Made by a program: the position numbers and the translations under genes. Below the pieces are notes generated by a model, which saw only the letters and a program-made list of their open reading frames with translations, searched no databases and had not been told where the DNA came from. From Acanthamoeba lenticulata (taxonomy: Eukaryota > Discosea > Longamoebia > Acanthamoebidae), in NCBI GenBank assembly GCA_002179805.1, contig NAVB01000002.1, forward strand, positions 52,159 to 116,158: a stretch of 64,000 bases of DNA. The letters are read 5' to 3'. Shown piece by piece: positions 1-12,100 of this stretch (positions are counted from its first letter, which is position 1; each line of letters begins with the position of its first letter).

Positions 1-30
1 GATCGTCGGTTTACCTTCTCAAAGACGTAC

Positions 31-1004
31 CAGGGCGATCAAGCCGGCAACGGTCGCATTTCCAGCAACAAGAAGCAGGAACGACACTTGCACCAGGTCT
101 TCTTTCTCGAGGTGTCCCGGCTTGACCTGCTCTTGGATGAGCTGGCTGATTAGGTCTTGGCCCGGCTGACTCTCCTTGAGGTCGACGATCTTGCGCATGT
201 ACTCGGTCAGCTCCCTGCTTGCCTCAGCTGCCTCCCTGGCGGTGGAACTGCCGCTTCCTCTGACCGCCGTGGATTTGATCAGGTAGTCCATATCCTCATC
301 AGGAATGCCAAGCATCTGGGCAATGATCTGTCGTGAAGGGCCGACGTAAGCGAAGCGGGAAAGCAGGAAACATCAAAACATCAAGTGATTTGAGCGCACC
401 CTGTAAGGCACAAGGAGCGCAAAGTCCTTGACCAAGTCAGCAGGCTGCTGGTGCTTGATCAAGTGTCCAAGACAGTCGTCCACGATCTGTTGAATGCGTG
501 GGCGAATACTCTCCACGTTCTCCGGCGAGAACACGGGCTCGACCATTCCTCTGTAATTGTGTTTTGTGAGTCCAAAGCAAGCCACCTTGAACTCGACAAT
601 GACCTACCGTTGCCTCGTGTGTTCGGGCGGGTCCATATCAACAAATGTCGGTCGAATGGTGGCAGTGGCCGCCGCCTTGCCGCCACGGCTGAGTTCGGGA
701 AAGCCTGGACGGGTGCGGATCTGCCAACAAAAGCCTCAACGAGGTTGCATACAACATACATGGACCGAAGAAGAAGTACCTTGCTGAAGCGAGTGTCTGC
801 CAGCACGCTGCATACGTCAGCGTGGCGAGTCACCAACCAAGCTTCGCTATCGTCCCACAACTTGACCTTTGAAACCGGGTCGTGGACCCTCAGATGGGCG
901 AACTCGAGCGGCGGAACAGTGCCGGATGGGCGGCGAAAAGGGAACCTGGGGGGAGCTTCATGGCTCGTGGAGTGACTTGATGAAGTGATGGTTTGCTGCT
1001 GCAT
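31..1004 (-). CDS. CYP55-type cytochrome P450 (nitric oxide reductase-like), 3' part missing
   Basis: Partial gene running off the left edge. Four exons keep frame: 1004..780, 720..608, 550..400 and 327..31, with a GTACGTC donor following at 30. The protein starts with a short Ser/Thr-rich stretch, then a soluble P450 N-terminus (FPFRRPSG, AWLVTRHADVC), the meander MDPPEH and PVFSPENV, the block GSSTAREA, then EQVKPG and the I-helix LLVAGNAT. These blocks match fungal P450nor (CYP55), which reduces NO to N2O taking electrons directly from NAD(P)H; bacterial CYP105 is the next nearest family. There is no N-terminal membrane anchor, which fits a soluble enzyme. The K-helix and heme-Cys loop lie outside the window, so catalytic competence cannot be judged. 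The family call is confident; NO reductase activity is inference. Confidence 0.85.
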
Positions 1005-1337
1005 GTCTCGGGATTGAGAGGATGTGTGACAGCTTGAGGTGGCGAACGGATTTTATGAACACTCCTCGTTCTGAGTTTCCACCGAGTGCTCCATCGCTTC
1101 TTGAGGAATGATCAAGTCGGTCCGAAGAAAGAGGCGCTTGACCATGACTGACCTTGGTTTTCTCTCCAAAAGGTCACACCACGCCAAGGTCACGCACACT
1201 TTCAATCGGGATCAGCGTTGCCATTGGCTGGAAAATATGCGCAGCTCCGGGAAGAACCGTTTTTCAGTAAAGGACAAACAGTTTATGTCCGTGGGCCTAT
1301 TCCCAGGTCAGTCGACGATCTTGTGGCGTCCGTGGGC
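1005..1337. promoter_or_regulatory. Intergenic: upstream region of the P450 gene
   Basis: This 333-bp gap separates the P450 start codon (1004, minus) from the stop codon of the HEAT-like gene (1338, minus). It must hold the P450 promoter and 5' leader. Near its left-to-right end lies one copy of a 23-bp direct repeat whose other copy covers the HEAT gene's last codons. I see no other gene. Confidence 0.4.
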
Positions 1338-1350
1338 CTATTCCCAGGTC
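1287..1350. repeat. 23-bp direct repeat pair spanning the 3' end of the HEAT gene
   Basis: An identical 23-bp block occurs at 1287-1309 and 1328-1350, offset by 41 bp. The second copy contains the last codons and stop (1340..1338, minus) of the HEAT-like gene, so the gene end looks locally duplicated. Confidence 0.85.
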
Positions 1351-3893
1351 GTCTTCTCCGGACTATCGTCCTTCCACAGCGCAAGAACGACGGAGGGCAC
1401 ATCGTAGAGTTCGTGCCGAGTGCCGTTGGGGCAGGTGGCGCCTAGGATCGCCACAATCTGGTCCAGGCGCATCCAGCCCCTGTGCATACGAAAATGAGCA
1501 CTTTCCAGGAGGACACAAACAAACAACGCAGGGCAAGGGACGTGCAGGGTCTGGGTCCTGCAGCAAGGCAAGCGTCTTGGCGCAGATCAGCAAACGGGCT
1601 TCTGGGTGCCGGTGGTCGAGGGTCGTTTGTCCCGGGAGCACGAGCAGGTCCGAGACCAGCAGCCGGATGTTGGGGCTGGGGTCCAGGCCGACCGCTTGGA
1701 CGAGGGCGCTGACGGGCGGCTCCAGCTCCTCGGCTGGCAACCAGTACAGCAGGATCCGGATCGTCCAGAAGGCCGCCTTTCGAACTTTGATCTGCCGTGT
1801 GATCGGGGCGCCCACATGATCACGATGGCCGCACACGAGCAAACAAGGGACCAAGCTTCTCAAGGTGCGCACCTTGCCATGGCGGGCCGCCGCCACGACG
1901 AGCCCAGAGATCTCGCCCTGGATCGGGTGACGTCCCTCATCACGCCTGGCGCGCTGGAGCATGCAGCTGATGGCGACCAGGCCGGCCTCTCTGCGTCGCC
2001 CGTTTTTTGTTGGGAAGGGAATCAAGTGAGCAGACAAGGCTGCTCGCCGATGATCACACGGTGATGGCGCTCTGGGCGTGCACGTACATCAGCCGCCATG
2101 GGTTGTCGGGCTTGAGCATAGCGATCACGGTGGGCAAGGCGACGTCAAACAGTCGGCCGTGGGTCAGCTCGGAAAGCCGGGTGAGCGAAGCCTTCAGGAC
2201 CTGCCTCGACCGCGGTTTGGCAGGGTTGTTGGTTTGAAGATGTTTGACGAGGAGCTGCAACTCTTCGGGCAGACAAGCGAGGTCGTAGGACGAGGACGGG
2301 CCTCGGTCAAGCCGTGCGACAAAGCGGGCCACCAGGTGCAGCAGTGGCTGGACGTCGGGCTTGCGGTCGATCAGGATGCGGGGCAGCAGCGGTGCCAATC
2401 TGCCACACGCACACGCACACCCACACGCACACAAACAGCTCCAGACGTGAGCCCAACCAGCCATGGAAGGAAGACTGAGCCGCACACGCACCTGGGCAAG
2501 AGGGGATCCAATCGCTCTTTCACGGCCCAGCAGTAGCTCAGTGAGTTGAGGGCGGTCTCGACGATCTCGGGGTTCTGTCCCCGGTTGCCACCGACGCGGA
2601 CGAGGGCGACGATCAGGACAGGGCAGCCATGGTCAACAACAACAACAAAGAGGAGGAGGACGAGTACCGGGTCGGCTAGAGCGGCAACCAAGAGCTCCAG
2701 CCCTTCTGGGGTGGTCAGCGAGGACAAGTACTCGAGGGCCCTTCGGCGTAGAGCGACTGAGGCGGTGGCGTCAGCGGCCAGGCCCAGTTCGGCCTGGAGG
2801 GCCACCTGGCCGCCGATCTTGTTCAGGCACACGAAGGCCTCGAGCTGCAACTGCTCAGGCACGGACGCGTCTGCCTGCAGCGACTCGACGAGCTTGGCCG
2901 AGAGGACCTGCAAGAGCTCGGGCTGGACGTCACGACGGCCAAACCACGACTCGTACGTCAGGCGCGAAGAAGCGACGTAGGGACAACATCAACACCATCC
3001 CAGTACCGAGGTCAAGACCCGTGCGAGTGGCCGCTGGACGAGACCGAGGGCCAGCCCTGAGGGAGATGTCGGCTGTGAGCTGGTAGAGGAAGCCTGGACC
3101 AGCCACGGCAGTACAAAAGAACGTACAGATGGCGATAGGTAGTGGAGGACTGTCGGTAAGGATGTCGAGCAACGTGGCCGTGGCCACCTCCTTGCTTGCC
3201 TCAGTCTGCGCCGCGTAGTCGGCCTCGTGGCCCGCGGGTTTGATCTCTGCCAGCGAAATCAGGCCAAGGTCAGCAGCTTGATCGTTCAGGTGCAAGAGAC
3301 TAGGAGAAGAGAGTGATGAGGTTCATGCCGTAGAGACGGTTCAGGCAGCGCATCAGAACGGGCACGGTGGCCTCTGCCTCGTCGTATTTTCTACAGGCCT
3401 GGCGCAGGCGCCCCCACAGGCCGTGCAAGTGCTTCGTGGCCTTGTTGTTGGCCGGGAAGATGGTGAGCCACTCGACGGCGTAAGGCTTTCCCCATAGGAG
3501 AGCCGGCCCGAGGCGCGTGAAGATGGCCCTCTTTTGCTTGCCATTCTCGTCTGCTCGGCTCTGGTGATGGTCGTCCTCGAGGAAGGAGAGGCATGCATGT
3601 GGGCCGTCAGCGAGAAACACCCACCAGAACAACTTTCGCACGACAGGCACCCAGTCAATGACTTCTTCTTCTTCTTCTTCTTCGCGCTTTGCTCGCTTCT
3701 TCTCCCGCCTTTTCTTTTTGTTCTTCTTCTTCTTCTTCAACAGGGCCGGGAGGCACGCGAAGAGTAGGCGGTTTTGTTTGCCCTCCTCCGCCACGACCGC
3801 GGGTGGCAGGCGTGGCCAATGCGCCAGCATGCGCGCCTCGACCTTGGCACTGCGGCGGACGTGCACACGCCGCCTTCGGCTCACCTTGTCCAT
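1338..3893 (-). CDS. HEAT/ARM-like helical repeat protein, unassigned
   Basis: Multi-exon minus-strand gene. The likely start is ATG at 3893 (MDK, followed by a good AAG/GTGAGC donor). Coding blocks in order: LWGKPYAVEWLTIFP and LRQACRKYDEAEATV (about 3510-3310), a block around 3290-3130, QLQLEAFVCLNKIGG and LRRRALEYLSSLT (about 2910-2700), NPEIVETALNSLSYCW (about 2590-2500), LIDRKPDVQPLLHLV (about 2400-2060), IRILLYWLPAEELEP (about 1800-1560) and a last exon ending KDDSPEKTTWE-stop at 1340..1338. Repeated amphipathic helices of about 40 residues suggest a HEAT/ARM solenoid scaffold. I recognise no specific family. The first exons near 3890-3700 include a purine-rich Lys/Glu run that may be intron. 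The joins there and at about 3300 are unresolved. Confidence 0.6.
3661..3740. repeat. CTT/GAA-rich simple-sequence tract
   Basis: Two runs of CTT triplets (about 3661-3683 and 3719-3738) are joined by pyrimidine-rich sequence on the plus strand. On the minus strand they would encode Glu- and Lys-runs, or they are part of an intron of the HEAT-like gene. Confidence 0.6.
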
Positions 3894-3987
3894 GAAAAAG
3901 ATGCGAATAAAAAGAACTGAAGAATTTGAAAGTTTTTTGAAGTTTTTTTGTATTGGTGCCAAGTTAGCGCCGACGATCCCCAAAGCT

Positions 3988-5959
3988 TTACAGATCGTCA
4001 AAGTGGGCAGGGACGAAGGTCATGCTCCCATCTCGCCAGCCCACCGCCGGGTACCTGTGCCCAAGTCACGCAAAGCCACGCGGTGATGAGCTTACAACGT
4101 CAGCGCTGTGATGCGTGGGGAGAAGGAAAAGGTACAAAGGGACACGAGGCAGACGGGTGAAGGCTTCGCCCAGCCGTTTGCCGTTCTTGTAGTAGCTCAG
4201 CTTCATCTCGTTCAAGTCGAGCACAACCCCAATTACGTCGCCTCGCGCAAACGTTTCGCCTGTTTCGCCGTCACGTGCAGGTCGTCGTGAGTTCACCGCG
4301 GTGCGGCATGTGCCTTCACAGCAAAGAGAGGAGGAGCTCGAGCATACCAAAGGATCGGCCGGAGCCGGTCGAATGGTCGCCCGTGCTCAGATAGGACGTG
4401 TAGTTGTAGGCCCACGAAAACGAGTCCACTCCAAGATAATTGTCCATCTGAATATTATATTTTAATATAGATTATAAAATTTAAAATAATTATAATAATA
4501 AAAAATATACCTGGGTAATTTCCTTGCGGGCGATGCCGATGTAGGCCTCGTCGCCAGAGACCTTGATGGCCCACGCGTGTCGGCCAGACGTGTAGCCCTC
4601 CTTGGCCACGGCAACAGAGTACCAGTACGACTGTGTCTTGTTCACCGTCTTGCCATCGCTGCTAACCTGGAGGACACCAACGCCGGTCGACATCAACAAC
4701 AACCAGCGACCGGGGTGAGCCACGCGCGACTGGCGAACGCTTCGTGATGACATGAGGTGGCCCCGTGGTCCACACGTACAGCGATGTGCTGACCGTGCCG
4801 CTTGAGGTCCCACACGGCTTCGGTCGTGCAGCGTCGGTGCCGGAATCGTGGGTTATTGGCGTCCATCTTGTACACATCGCTTCCCTGCAAGGCCTTGTGC
4901 CTGATCGCCTGTTTTTGCGATACGAAAATCACCAAGTTATTACTTCCTTCATAATTTCATGAATATTAATATCATCAAAAATATTGGACTTGAATTCTAT
5001 TGAATAAAGTAAAAAGGGGCGTGCCTCGGAGATGTAAGCCCGCGGGACGAGCGCGCTCGGGTCGTCATCGAGGGCCAGCAATTGCGTGGTGGACATGATC
5101 GGGAACCGAATGCCAGTCAGCAGCGGCGCCATGGCCTCTCGCATGCGGGTCGCGTAGTCGGGACCGAACTTCCAGTCGGGCACCTCTGGCAGCTCGAGCT
5201 CTCCCGAGGCGCTTTTCTCTTCTTCGTCTTCTCCTTCTGGACATAGCCGAAGACAACTAGACTTCAACCATCGCCCGCACTCATTGGTTCTCCCCATCAA
5301 TGGGATATCGTACCGTTGTGATGGTCTTCATCGTTGTCGTCGTTGTTGTCGTTCTTGGCGGGCACCACGTCGGGGAAGGTCCACTCTTCGCCCGCGGCCA
5401 ATGTGATTTGCCTGTTTGCCGAGGCACGTCCGTGTGAGTGCCCAGACGGGCCGAGCTGAGCCTGGCGGAGGGGAGATGTACCGATCGGCCCATACGCCGA
5501 CGATGACGAAGAGCACAAAATCGCCCACGTTCAGGTCGTCGCTCGTCAGCAAGTGCTGTAGGGCTGCAGAGACGACAAGACATGCACAAGATATAAGTGA
5601 CGCTGAAGTGAAAAAGAAGGAAGAAGGACAAAAGTTGAACCTGCTTCAGAGAATGCAAAGATGGTCCGCCGCGCGTCGGTACCGAGCACCTGGGCAAAGT
5701 GGGACGCCAGGAACTGGTGGCAGGTGTCGCGCGCCTTGACCACGGCTTTCGACCTCGTGTCGGGGAGGTTGTAGAGGTCCGTGTAGTGCTGATAGAGGTC
5801 CGCTACGTTGGCGATGGTAAGCACGGTACCGTCGGGCAGGACCTCGGCCTTCTTATTGTTCTGGGTGAGGAGAGACGAGACAAACGAGGCGCCGTGCTGC
5901 GAGGTCAGGAACGCGCTGGTCAGGGTGCCCTTGGAGGTTGACGAGGAGCCATTTCCCAT
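3988..5959 (-). CDS. BACK-SPRY domain protein with N-myristoylation-type N-terminus
   Basis: Start ATG at 5959 gives MGNGSSSTSKG, which fits the N-myristoylation consensus (Gly2, Ser6). Residues from about 45 onward match a BACK domain: TCHQFLASHFAQVLG, then LLTSDDLNVGDFVLF..WAD, and after an acidic insert PLLTGIRFPIMS and YISEAIRHKAL. A SPRY domain follows: GYTSGRHAWAIKV, AYIGIARKE, then after an intron GDVIGVVLDLNEMKLSYY and a last exon ending YPAVGWRDGSMTFVP..DDL with TAA at 3990..3988. I see neither a complete BTB domain nor Kelch repeats, although BACK usually sits between them. SPRY domains bind protein partners, so an adaptor role, possibly for CUL3-type ligases, is inference. One intron (4909-5024) appears to use a GC donor. 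Confidence 0.8.
4909..5024 (-). other. Probable GC-AG intron in the BACK-SPRY gene
   Basis: The exon ends GAG at 5025 and the next bases are GCACGC. The acceptor AACAG ends at 4909, and the exon resumes in phase 0 (SE|AIRHK). The interval is AT-rich with in-frame stops, so it must be removed. A GTCCCG donor a few codons upstream would also keep frame but would delete the conserved end of the BACK domain. Confidence 0.55.
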
Positions 5960-6177
5960 TTTGTGACCACTTCTGTGGTCCCCTGAGATGGACCAAGAGA
6001 ATCACAACACCTGCTTCTTGAATTGATTTTGTTTGCGATGAAAGATCACCAAACAGCAGACTTGGTCTTCTTTTCTCTGAATAGCCACGTCGGCAGCAAA
6101 AAAATATTGAATTTAAAAAGATTACGTTGGGGTCGAAAACCAAACATGTTGGTCAAAAATGCTGTGGGCGGCTGGCA
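5960..6177. promoter_or_regulatory. Intergenic: upstream of the BACK-SPRY gene
   Basis: This 218-bp gap lies between the BACK-SPRY start (5959) and the stop of the ankyrin-CLU gene (6178), both on the minus strand. It should hold the BACK-SPRY promoter and the 3' UTR of the upstream gene. No ORF here is convincing. Confidence 0.35.
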
Positions 6178-9100
6178 CTAGAGGAGCTCCTCTTTGGCAC
6201 GCTGCTCCCGCTCCTTTTCCTCCTGTCCAGCTCGGCCGATCAACTCGTCCGCAGTCAAGTAGCAGCCTGTCGCACCAAAGGGACCGAATGTCGTCGTTAG
6301 CAGGCAAGTTTGATGAGAGGTCGATGGCCCTACGCGGAAGAGGGGCACCGTACCGAGGATAAGCACAGTGTGCTCATTGGAAAAGTGCTGCTTGAGGAAG
6401 AGCCCAAAATTGCGTAGATGCTGTGGGTGAGTGGCATCAAGTCGAAGAGCGAGATCATAGAAGACCCGCGCCCGCTCGACCAGCTCCTCACGCTTTTGTT
6501 TCATCTCTTCGCCCGGCTGTTCACTCATCAACAGCTCGTTGGCCTGATGTTGTTGTCATTAAAAACCACAGCGTTAATATTCGCCTTGAACAAACGCAGA
6601 GGAGGCAGGGAGTAGTTCAACTCACCATCTTGAGGGACATGCACGCGTAGTTGTTGCAGGCCGACGGCAGCGGGTTGAGGGTCTTGAGGGCCGCTTGGTA
6701 GATGTGATGGGCGTCGACGTAGTCCTGATAGTGCGTAAAGAGGAAGTCGGCGTATGTACACAGTATCCGCGCCTTGGGTTCCTTGGCCAGAGCCTGTCAA
6801 AGTTGACGCAAAGCCCACCCTAAGTCAGTCACCGCGCCGAGGATGAAGAGAAGAGAAGAGAAAGATGAAGAGAAGAAGAAATGTACCAGGAGGTAAGCAT
6901 CCTCGGCCTCGTCGAACAGATTGCATCGCTCCAGGAAGATGGCGTATCTGAGCAGCACCTGAGGGTTCTGCCCGCTCACCTCTACCGCGCTCGCGTAGCA
7001 CGTGTCCGCCTGGACCACCACGACGCGTTGGTGTCAGCCCACAGTTGTGTACAACTCTTGAGTTGAGCACACATACCTTCTCCAACTGCCCGAGGGCGGC
7101 GTGACAGTCGGCCAAATGGCCCAGTATGCGGGACGAGCTGTAGCCCTGCCGCAGGGTCTGCACGAAGCGGTCGACGGCCAGAAGGTAAAAATGGCGCGCT
7201 TCTCGCTCCTGCTTCTCCTTCTCGGCCTTGAACGTGGCCTTCCTGAAGGCCAAGTAGCCCTGCTCCCCCACAAGACCACAAGCACACTCCATCAGCATTT
7301 GGTCTGGCCTATAGCACCAGATGCCGTACACGCACCTGTGCGTAGAGCGAGAGCGGCGTGGACTCGACGCGGTCCACGAGGCGCGCGAGGTCGCCGTCGT
7401 CCAACGGGTAGGCCGCGTCGAACGCGCGTGCCGAGCCGTTCAGGAACAACTTCCTCGACGTCTTGACCCAGCGCAGCCCAACTGTCGCCAGCCAGCCAAA
7501 CGGTTCAGTTCTCTACGAGTCACCTCCCGTCCGAGCACAGCGACATGTACCAGACTCGCTGACGAGGCGGAAGACCAGGATGCGGCCGTCGGTCTCCCCC
7601 ATGACCTCGCTGTGAGGGCACGTCACGTAGTGCTGCAGCACATGGATGTGTTAGTAGGCACAAAGGCGCCAGGACGATCATGGTTGGTTGTTGTTCGCAC
7701 CTTGAGGTTGAAGGACTCGACGTTCTCGTCGTCCGCGAGGAAGGACTCAAACTTGGCGGCCAGGAGCGGCACCATGTCTTCCTTCCAGAACGCCTCGGCG
7801 TCCTCGCCTGCGCCAAGCACCAGGTTCAGGATGTCGATCTGCGAATCGTCGCCATCATCGCGGTGGGCCAGGTTAGAAAACACTTCATCATCATCATCAT
7901 CATTGTACGTCTTACGCACCACGGAGGAGATGAGCTGCGACTCGCCCAGAGTCCTATCCGGGGCGTAGCGGCGGGCCTGGTATCGCATCGCGGCGCGGAG
8001 AAGATACTTGGTCGCTCGCGCCACCATCTCGACCATCAGATACCACCGCCAGGCTCCCGCTTCACACACAACACACGCCCAGCAATCCAAGTCCACGATC
8101 AGTGCCTCATGACGCTTTGGTGTTGGGGTGCGTGGGCGTACAGGTGAAATGGCGCCGGAGGAGGCCCAGATGGCGGACGTTGATGCCCCGCGCGTGCATG
8201 TTGGAAATGAGGAACTGCGAGCTGTAGACGCCCGCGGCTTCGCGTTTCTCCCACTTTCGTGCAAACTCGGGCACCACCACCTGTGCACACCGCAATCGTG
8301 AGCGTGAGTAGGCACAGTGACGGGACCCGGACGTGATCACGTCAGAGCCAGAAGCCGTACCGTCGTGAGGTAGGCCGAGGCGTCGGCGACGTGTCGCTGA
8401 AGCTCGTCGAGCGGACCAGCTGCGGCTTTGTCCGGGTCAGTCGACCTAAAAAGAGGGCCAACCACACGTTAGCTCGTCCCCCTGGATCTGGGCCGATGGT
8501 GTCGCGCTTCGAGGCCAAGCATGCGTGTGGGGCCGAGGCGGGAGGAGGCCTGGTACCCAAGTCGGCCCCGGTAGGCCTCGGCGCAGAGCGGACGCGAGAA
8601 CTTGCGCACGAGCTCCGGGCGCAGCTCCCGTGCCAGGTGAGCCCCCTTGACTCTGTGCGTCCGACTCATCAGCACCACATAGGACGGAACAATATTTTCA
8701 AGGAAGGAAGGAAGGAAGGGGTTCGAACTCGAGCCGGGGTTGCTCGCAGGGGAATAGACACGCAGCGTTGGACACGTAGAGGCGGCCGTCCTGTGCGGAC
8801 AAGCGGCGCGTTAGCACACAGCGTGCGTTCTCACATGCGGACCGAAAGGGAAAGGAGTCCATTCGTACGGCCTCGCGCGTGACGATGAGGTCCAGCGGGG
8901 TGAAGAGCCGAGGGAGTGGTCGGTCTTCCGGGCCCTCCTGATCGACGGCGTAGGACTGCAGGTTGAGTCGCCGACAGATGCGTTTCAGCTTTTTGTGCAC
9001 TTCCCGGTTCCTGTGCGTAAGACACGGCTTAGTCAAGCGGCCATCTCGTGCGCAAGTGACGTGACGAGTACCAGACAAAGTCGCTCGGGCTGGCCGAGGG

Positions 9101-12100
9101 GGACCCGTAGACGACATTGGGGTCACTGTTGGGCAGCTTTGACGTCGCTGCATGACGGATCACGCGTATCAAGAATAATGAGAACTCGACAACAGGAAGG
9201 GGAAGGTTGGAGAAAAGAGCAGTGTCGGACCGACGAGCCGGAAGCCACTAAAGTCGACGGTGCAGACCAGCGGGAAGTAGAGGTCAGGAATTCGGGCATC
9301 GATCACGCACTGCACCATGTGCAGCATTGCGCGCAGGTCGTGGTTCACCTGTTTGGCAGCGTCCTCTGTCGCATGATCAACCTCAGATTAGCGGCTTCTT
9401 GCTTGCATCCCACCAGTCAGGTCCACACTGGGCCGTACCGGTGCCAGCAAAGAGGTTTTGGCTGTTGTTCGCCACGCGTAGATGGATGCCGTGCGCCACG
9501 AACTCCTCGGTCTCCGGCGCTGACGTTTGGGGTCCCTGTAAGCACCCACTATAGGGCAGGCTAAGGACAGGTGCCGAGGCGACGTACATGTGGACACAAT
9601 GGGCACTATGCTCTTCTGTGGCGTTGGCAAGTGGAGCTCCGCGATGATGGTCTGTGTACACGCGCAGCAAGACATGAGTCTTTCGTGTCGAGCGTCTTTC
9701 AATGTCGTCAGCATCCAAGAGAGTGGTCAACGACGAACCTTGGCGAGACAGCTGACGGTGGTGGTGAAGTCGGTGATCAGCTGAACGAGCGAGATGTAGG
9801 TCACCAGCATGTCCTCGCTGTCTTCCTCCGCTGTTATGCCAGTGAAGTGTGGCAAACGGCGGTCAGACACTCGTCACCTTGTGAACGTGCGGCAGGCTCA
9901 GGGCAACTTACCAGAGCTCCGCATGGAGTCGAGGATGGTGGCAAAGGAGGCGCTCCAGGACGTGTTGCGTGTGTTCTGTGGCGGTGGCGCTGGGCCTATG
10001 AAATTTCAAGAAGATCATGTCAGCATATTGATGCTCCGCTTCGGCACAATGGCACGAGAACGGATGGTCGTACCGCTAGACGGAACGCTGATGGTGCTGC
10101 CACGATTCTTGCGTGGCGAGCTAAAGTCCATGCTTCGTCGCTCCAGGAGCCGCTTGATGCCCTTCCGCTTGCCTTTGTCCGCAGGCGACGCCTCGCACCT
10201 CGCGCCATTGGCCTGGCTCGCCCTGAACACAACACACGCGCGTTGTCATTACCTCTGGAGAGGAAAGCAAAAGTGCTCATCGGCTGGTCTGGTCCGGAGA
10301 GTGCGTACTGGAGCTCGTCTTCGTACTCGCGCAGCTCCCGTAGCGCGTCAGCCATGCAGGTGATGTAGCCCTTGTCGTCATGGCACTCCTGCTTCGGCCC
10401 TAGGGTGTGAGACAAAGGCCGTCGGTAAAGGCTGAACCTGGGGCTGGCGTACATCTGCGAGACATTCGGCTTCGTCTTCCATTTCCAGGTCGTCTTCGCT
10501 GCCACTGTCGTCGCTCTCCTCCTCCACCAGCCGGATGGGGCTCGTGCTTAGTCGGTCGGGCCTCTCGGCCGAGATCTTCAACGTTCGCGTCCTCTGGCGT
10601 CCAAGAGTTGCCCTGCGGTGGACGCACAGGTTGTTTTCATTAGCATCTGATCAAACGAAGCAACAATCGGCCAAGGAGGCACTTTCTTCACTTACCTCAC
10701 TGGCGGGTTGGCATGATCGGACTTGGAGAGTGTGCCCGAGGGACTGCGCGGTCAACATCACGACACGACAAAGGCAAGTGAGACGACGGACCCACCTGCA
10801 ACCTGCTTGTGATCATCAGAAGAGCTGAGACGGCACCCGCGACGGCCGATAAATGATGTAGTTGGCGGCTGTTGCGACGCATCACCTCCTTCGCGGTTCG
10901 ATGGCCTCCGTGTGAGATTATCCGTTGACCATCCGGGCGAAGGTGTGGAGGCGACCGTGTTGTTTGGCCCACATGTGGACGCGGCGCTTGGCACAGCGAC
11001 CGGAGCGGAGACGGCGACGGGGGCAGCCGATGTTGGCGCTGCCAGTGACGTCCCGGCAGCGTTCGGGAGTCGGTTCTTGGGGAACGAGCCGCTGCGCGCT
11101 CGAAAGCTTTCTCGCCTGGACATTTCAATGTCCAGTTCGCTCAGCACAAACGCCCGCTTGCGCAGTCTGCGCCCGACGTGGTCAGTGAGATCAACCATCT
11201 GAGGACGGCGGGCTGCCATGCACCAATTCAACACGAACCTCAGGATTAATTCCTCTCGTCGCGCTCGCCATCGCTCAAGGTTGACTCGGTTGTCGTGGGC
11301 TGTGGCGGCGTTGGACTTCTCCGCATCCTTTTCCTTGTCTGTGTTCGTTGTAGGCAGCCAGCGAGATGGTCAACGAACGCATTTGGTGTTGTATCTTGCG
11401 TTCTCAGACTTGGCGACGTACCGCTGCTGCTCGAAGGCTGATGAATCAAGGAAAAGAACCAGGATAACGAGTCTGCCTTCTTGGCCGTGCCCGAGGTGGA
11501 AGTCCCCGGACCAGACTCAGCGGCGGTGTTGGGCTTGTCGCCCTGACCATCGGGCTTGCTGGCTGCGGTGCTGGTAGCCCTTGAGAACAGAGGCGCCTTG
11601 GCTGCTCAACGCTCCTCCGTCAGAAGTTGGTTGGTTTCCTTTGTCGTGAGGCGGGCAGATGTACCAACGGCACGGGTGTGCTGCAGGCACGGCGAGTTGT
11701 AGCGGGCAAGGAGACTGGCGATCTGCGGGTCGCATGATGTGAGGACGACGAAGCGCCGGAACGCGGTCGTCTCCACCGCTCGATGGGACGTCTGTGTGGT
11801 CCGCTTGAAGCGGGCCGCACTGTTTTCTGTTCACAGCGCATTACACGATGGGTGGTGAGCAAACTCCACCAAGACACGAGGAAGCCAACAACGACTGGCA
11901 AAGAAACGCAACCTCCGACTTTGCTCTGCAGATTGTGTGGAAGCGTGAGCAAGAACGTCGGGTTCTGCACACGCACGACAGCCCGCCCTTCTTCCTTGTC
12001 GCTCTTGGTTGACGAAGCAGCAGTGCTCCCCAGTATCTCGGGCCGTTCCTGCAGTTTGACCACAGGGGCGGAGTCGTGCTTGCCGGGCACAGAGGCTGTG

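Noticed and set aside
8705..8740. T-arm-like GGTTCGAAC motif
   Set aside because: Lies within the coding sequence of the CLU part (minus strand), with no tRNA stems around it.
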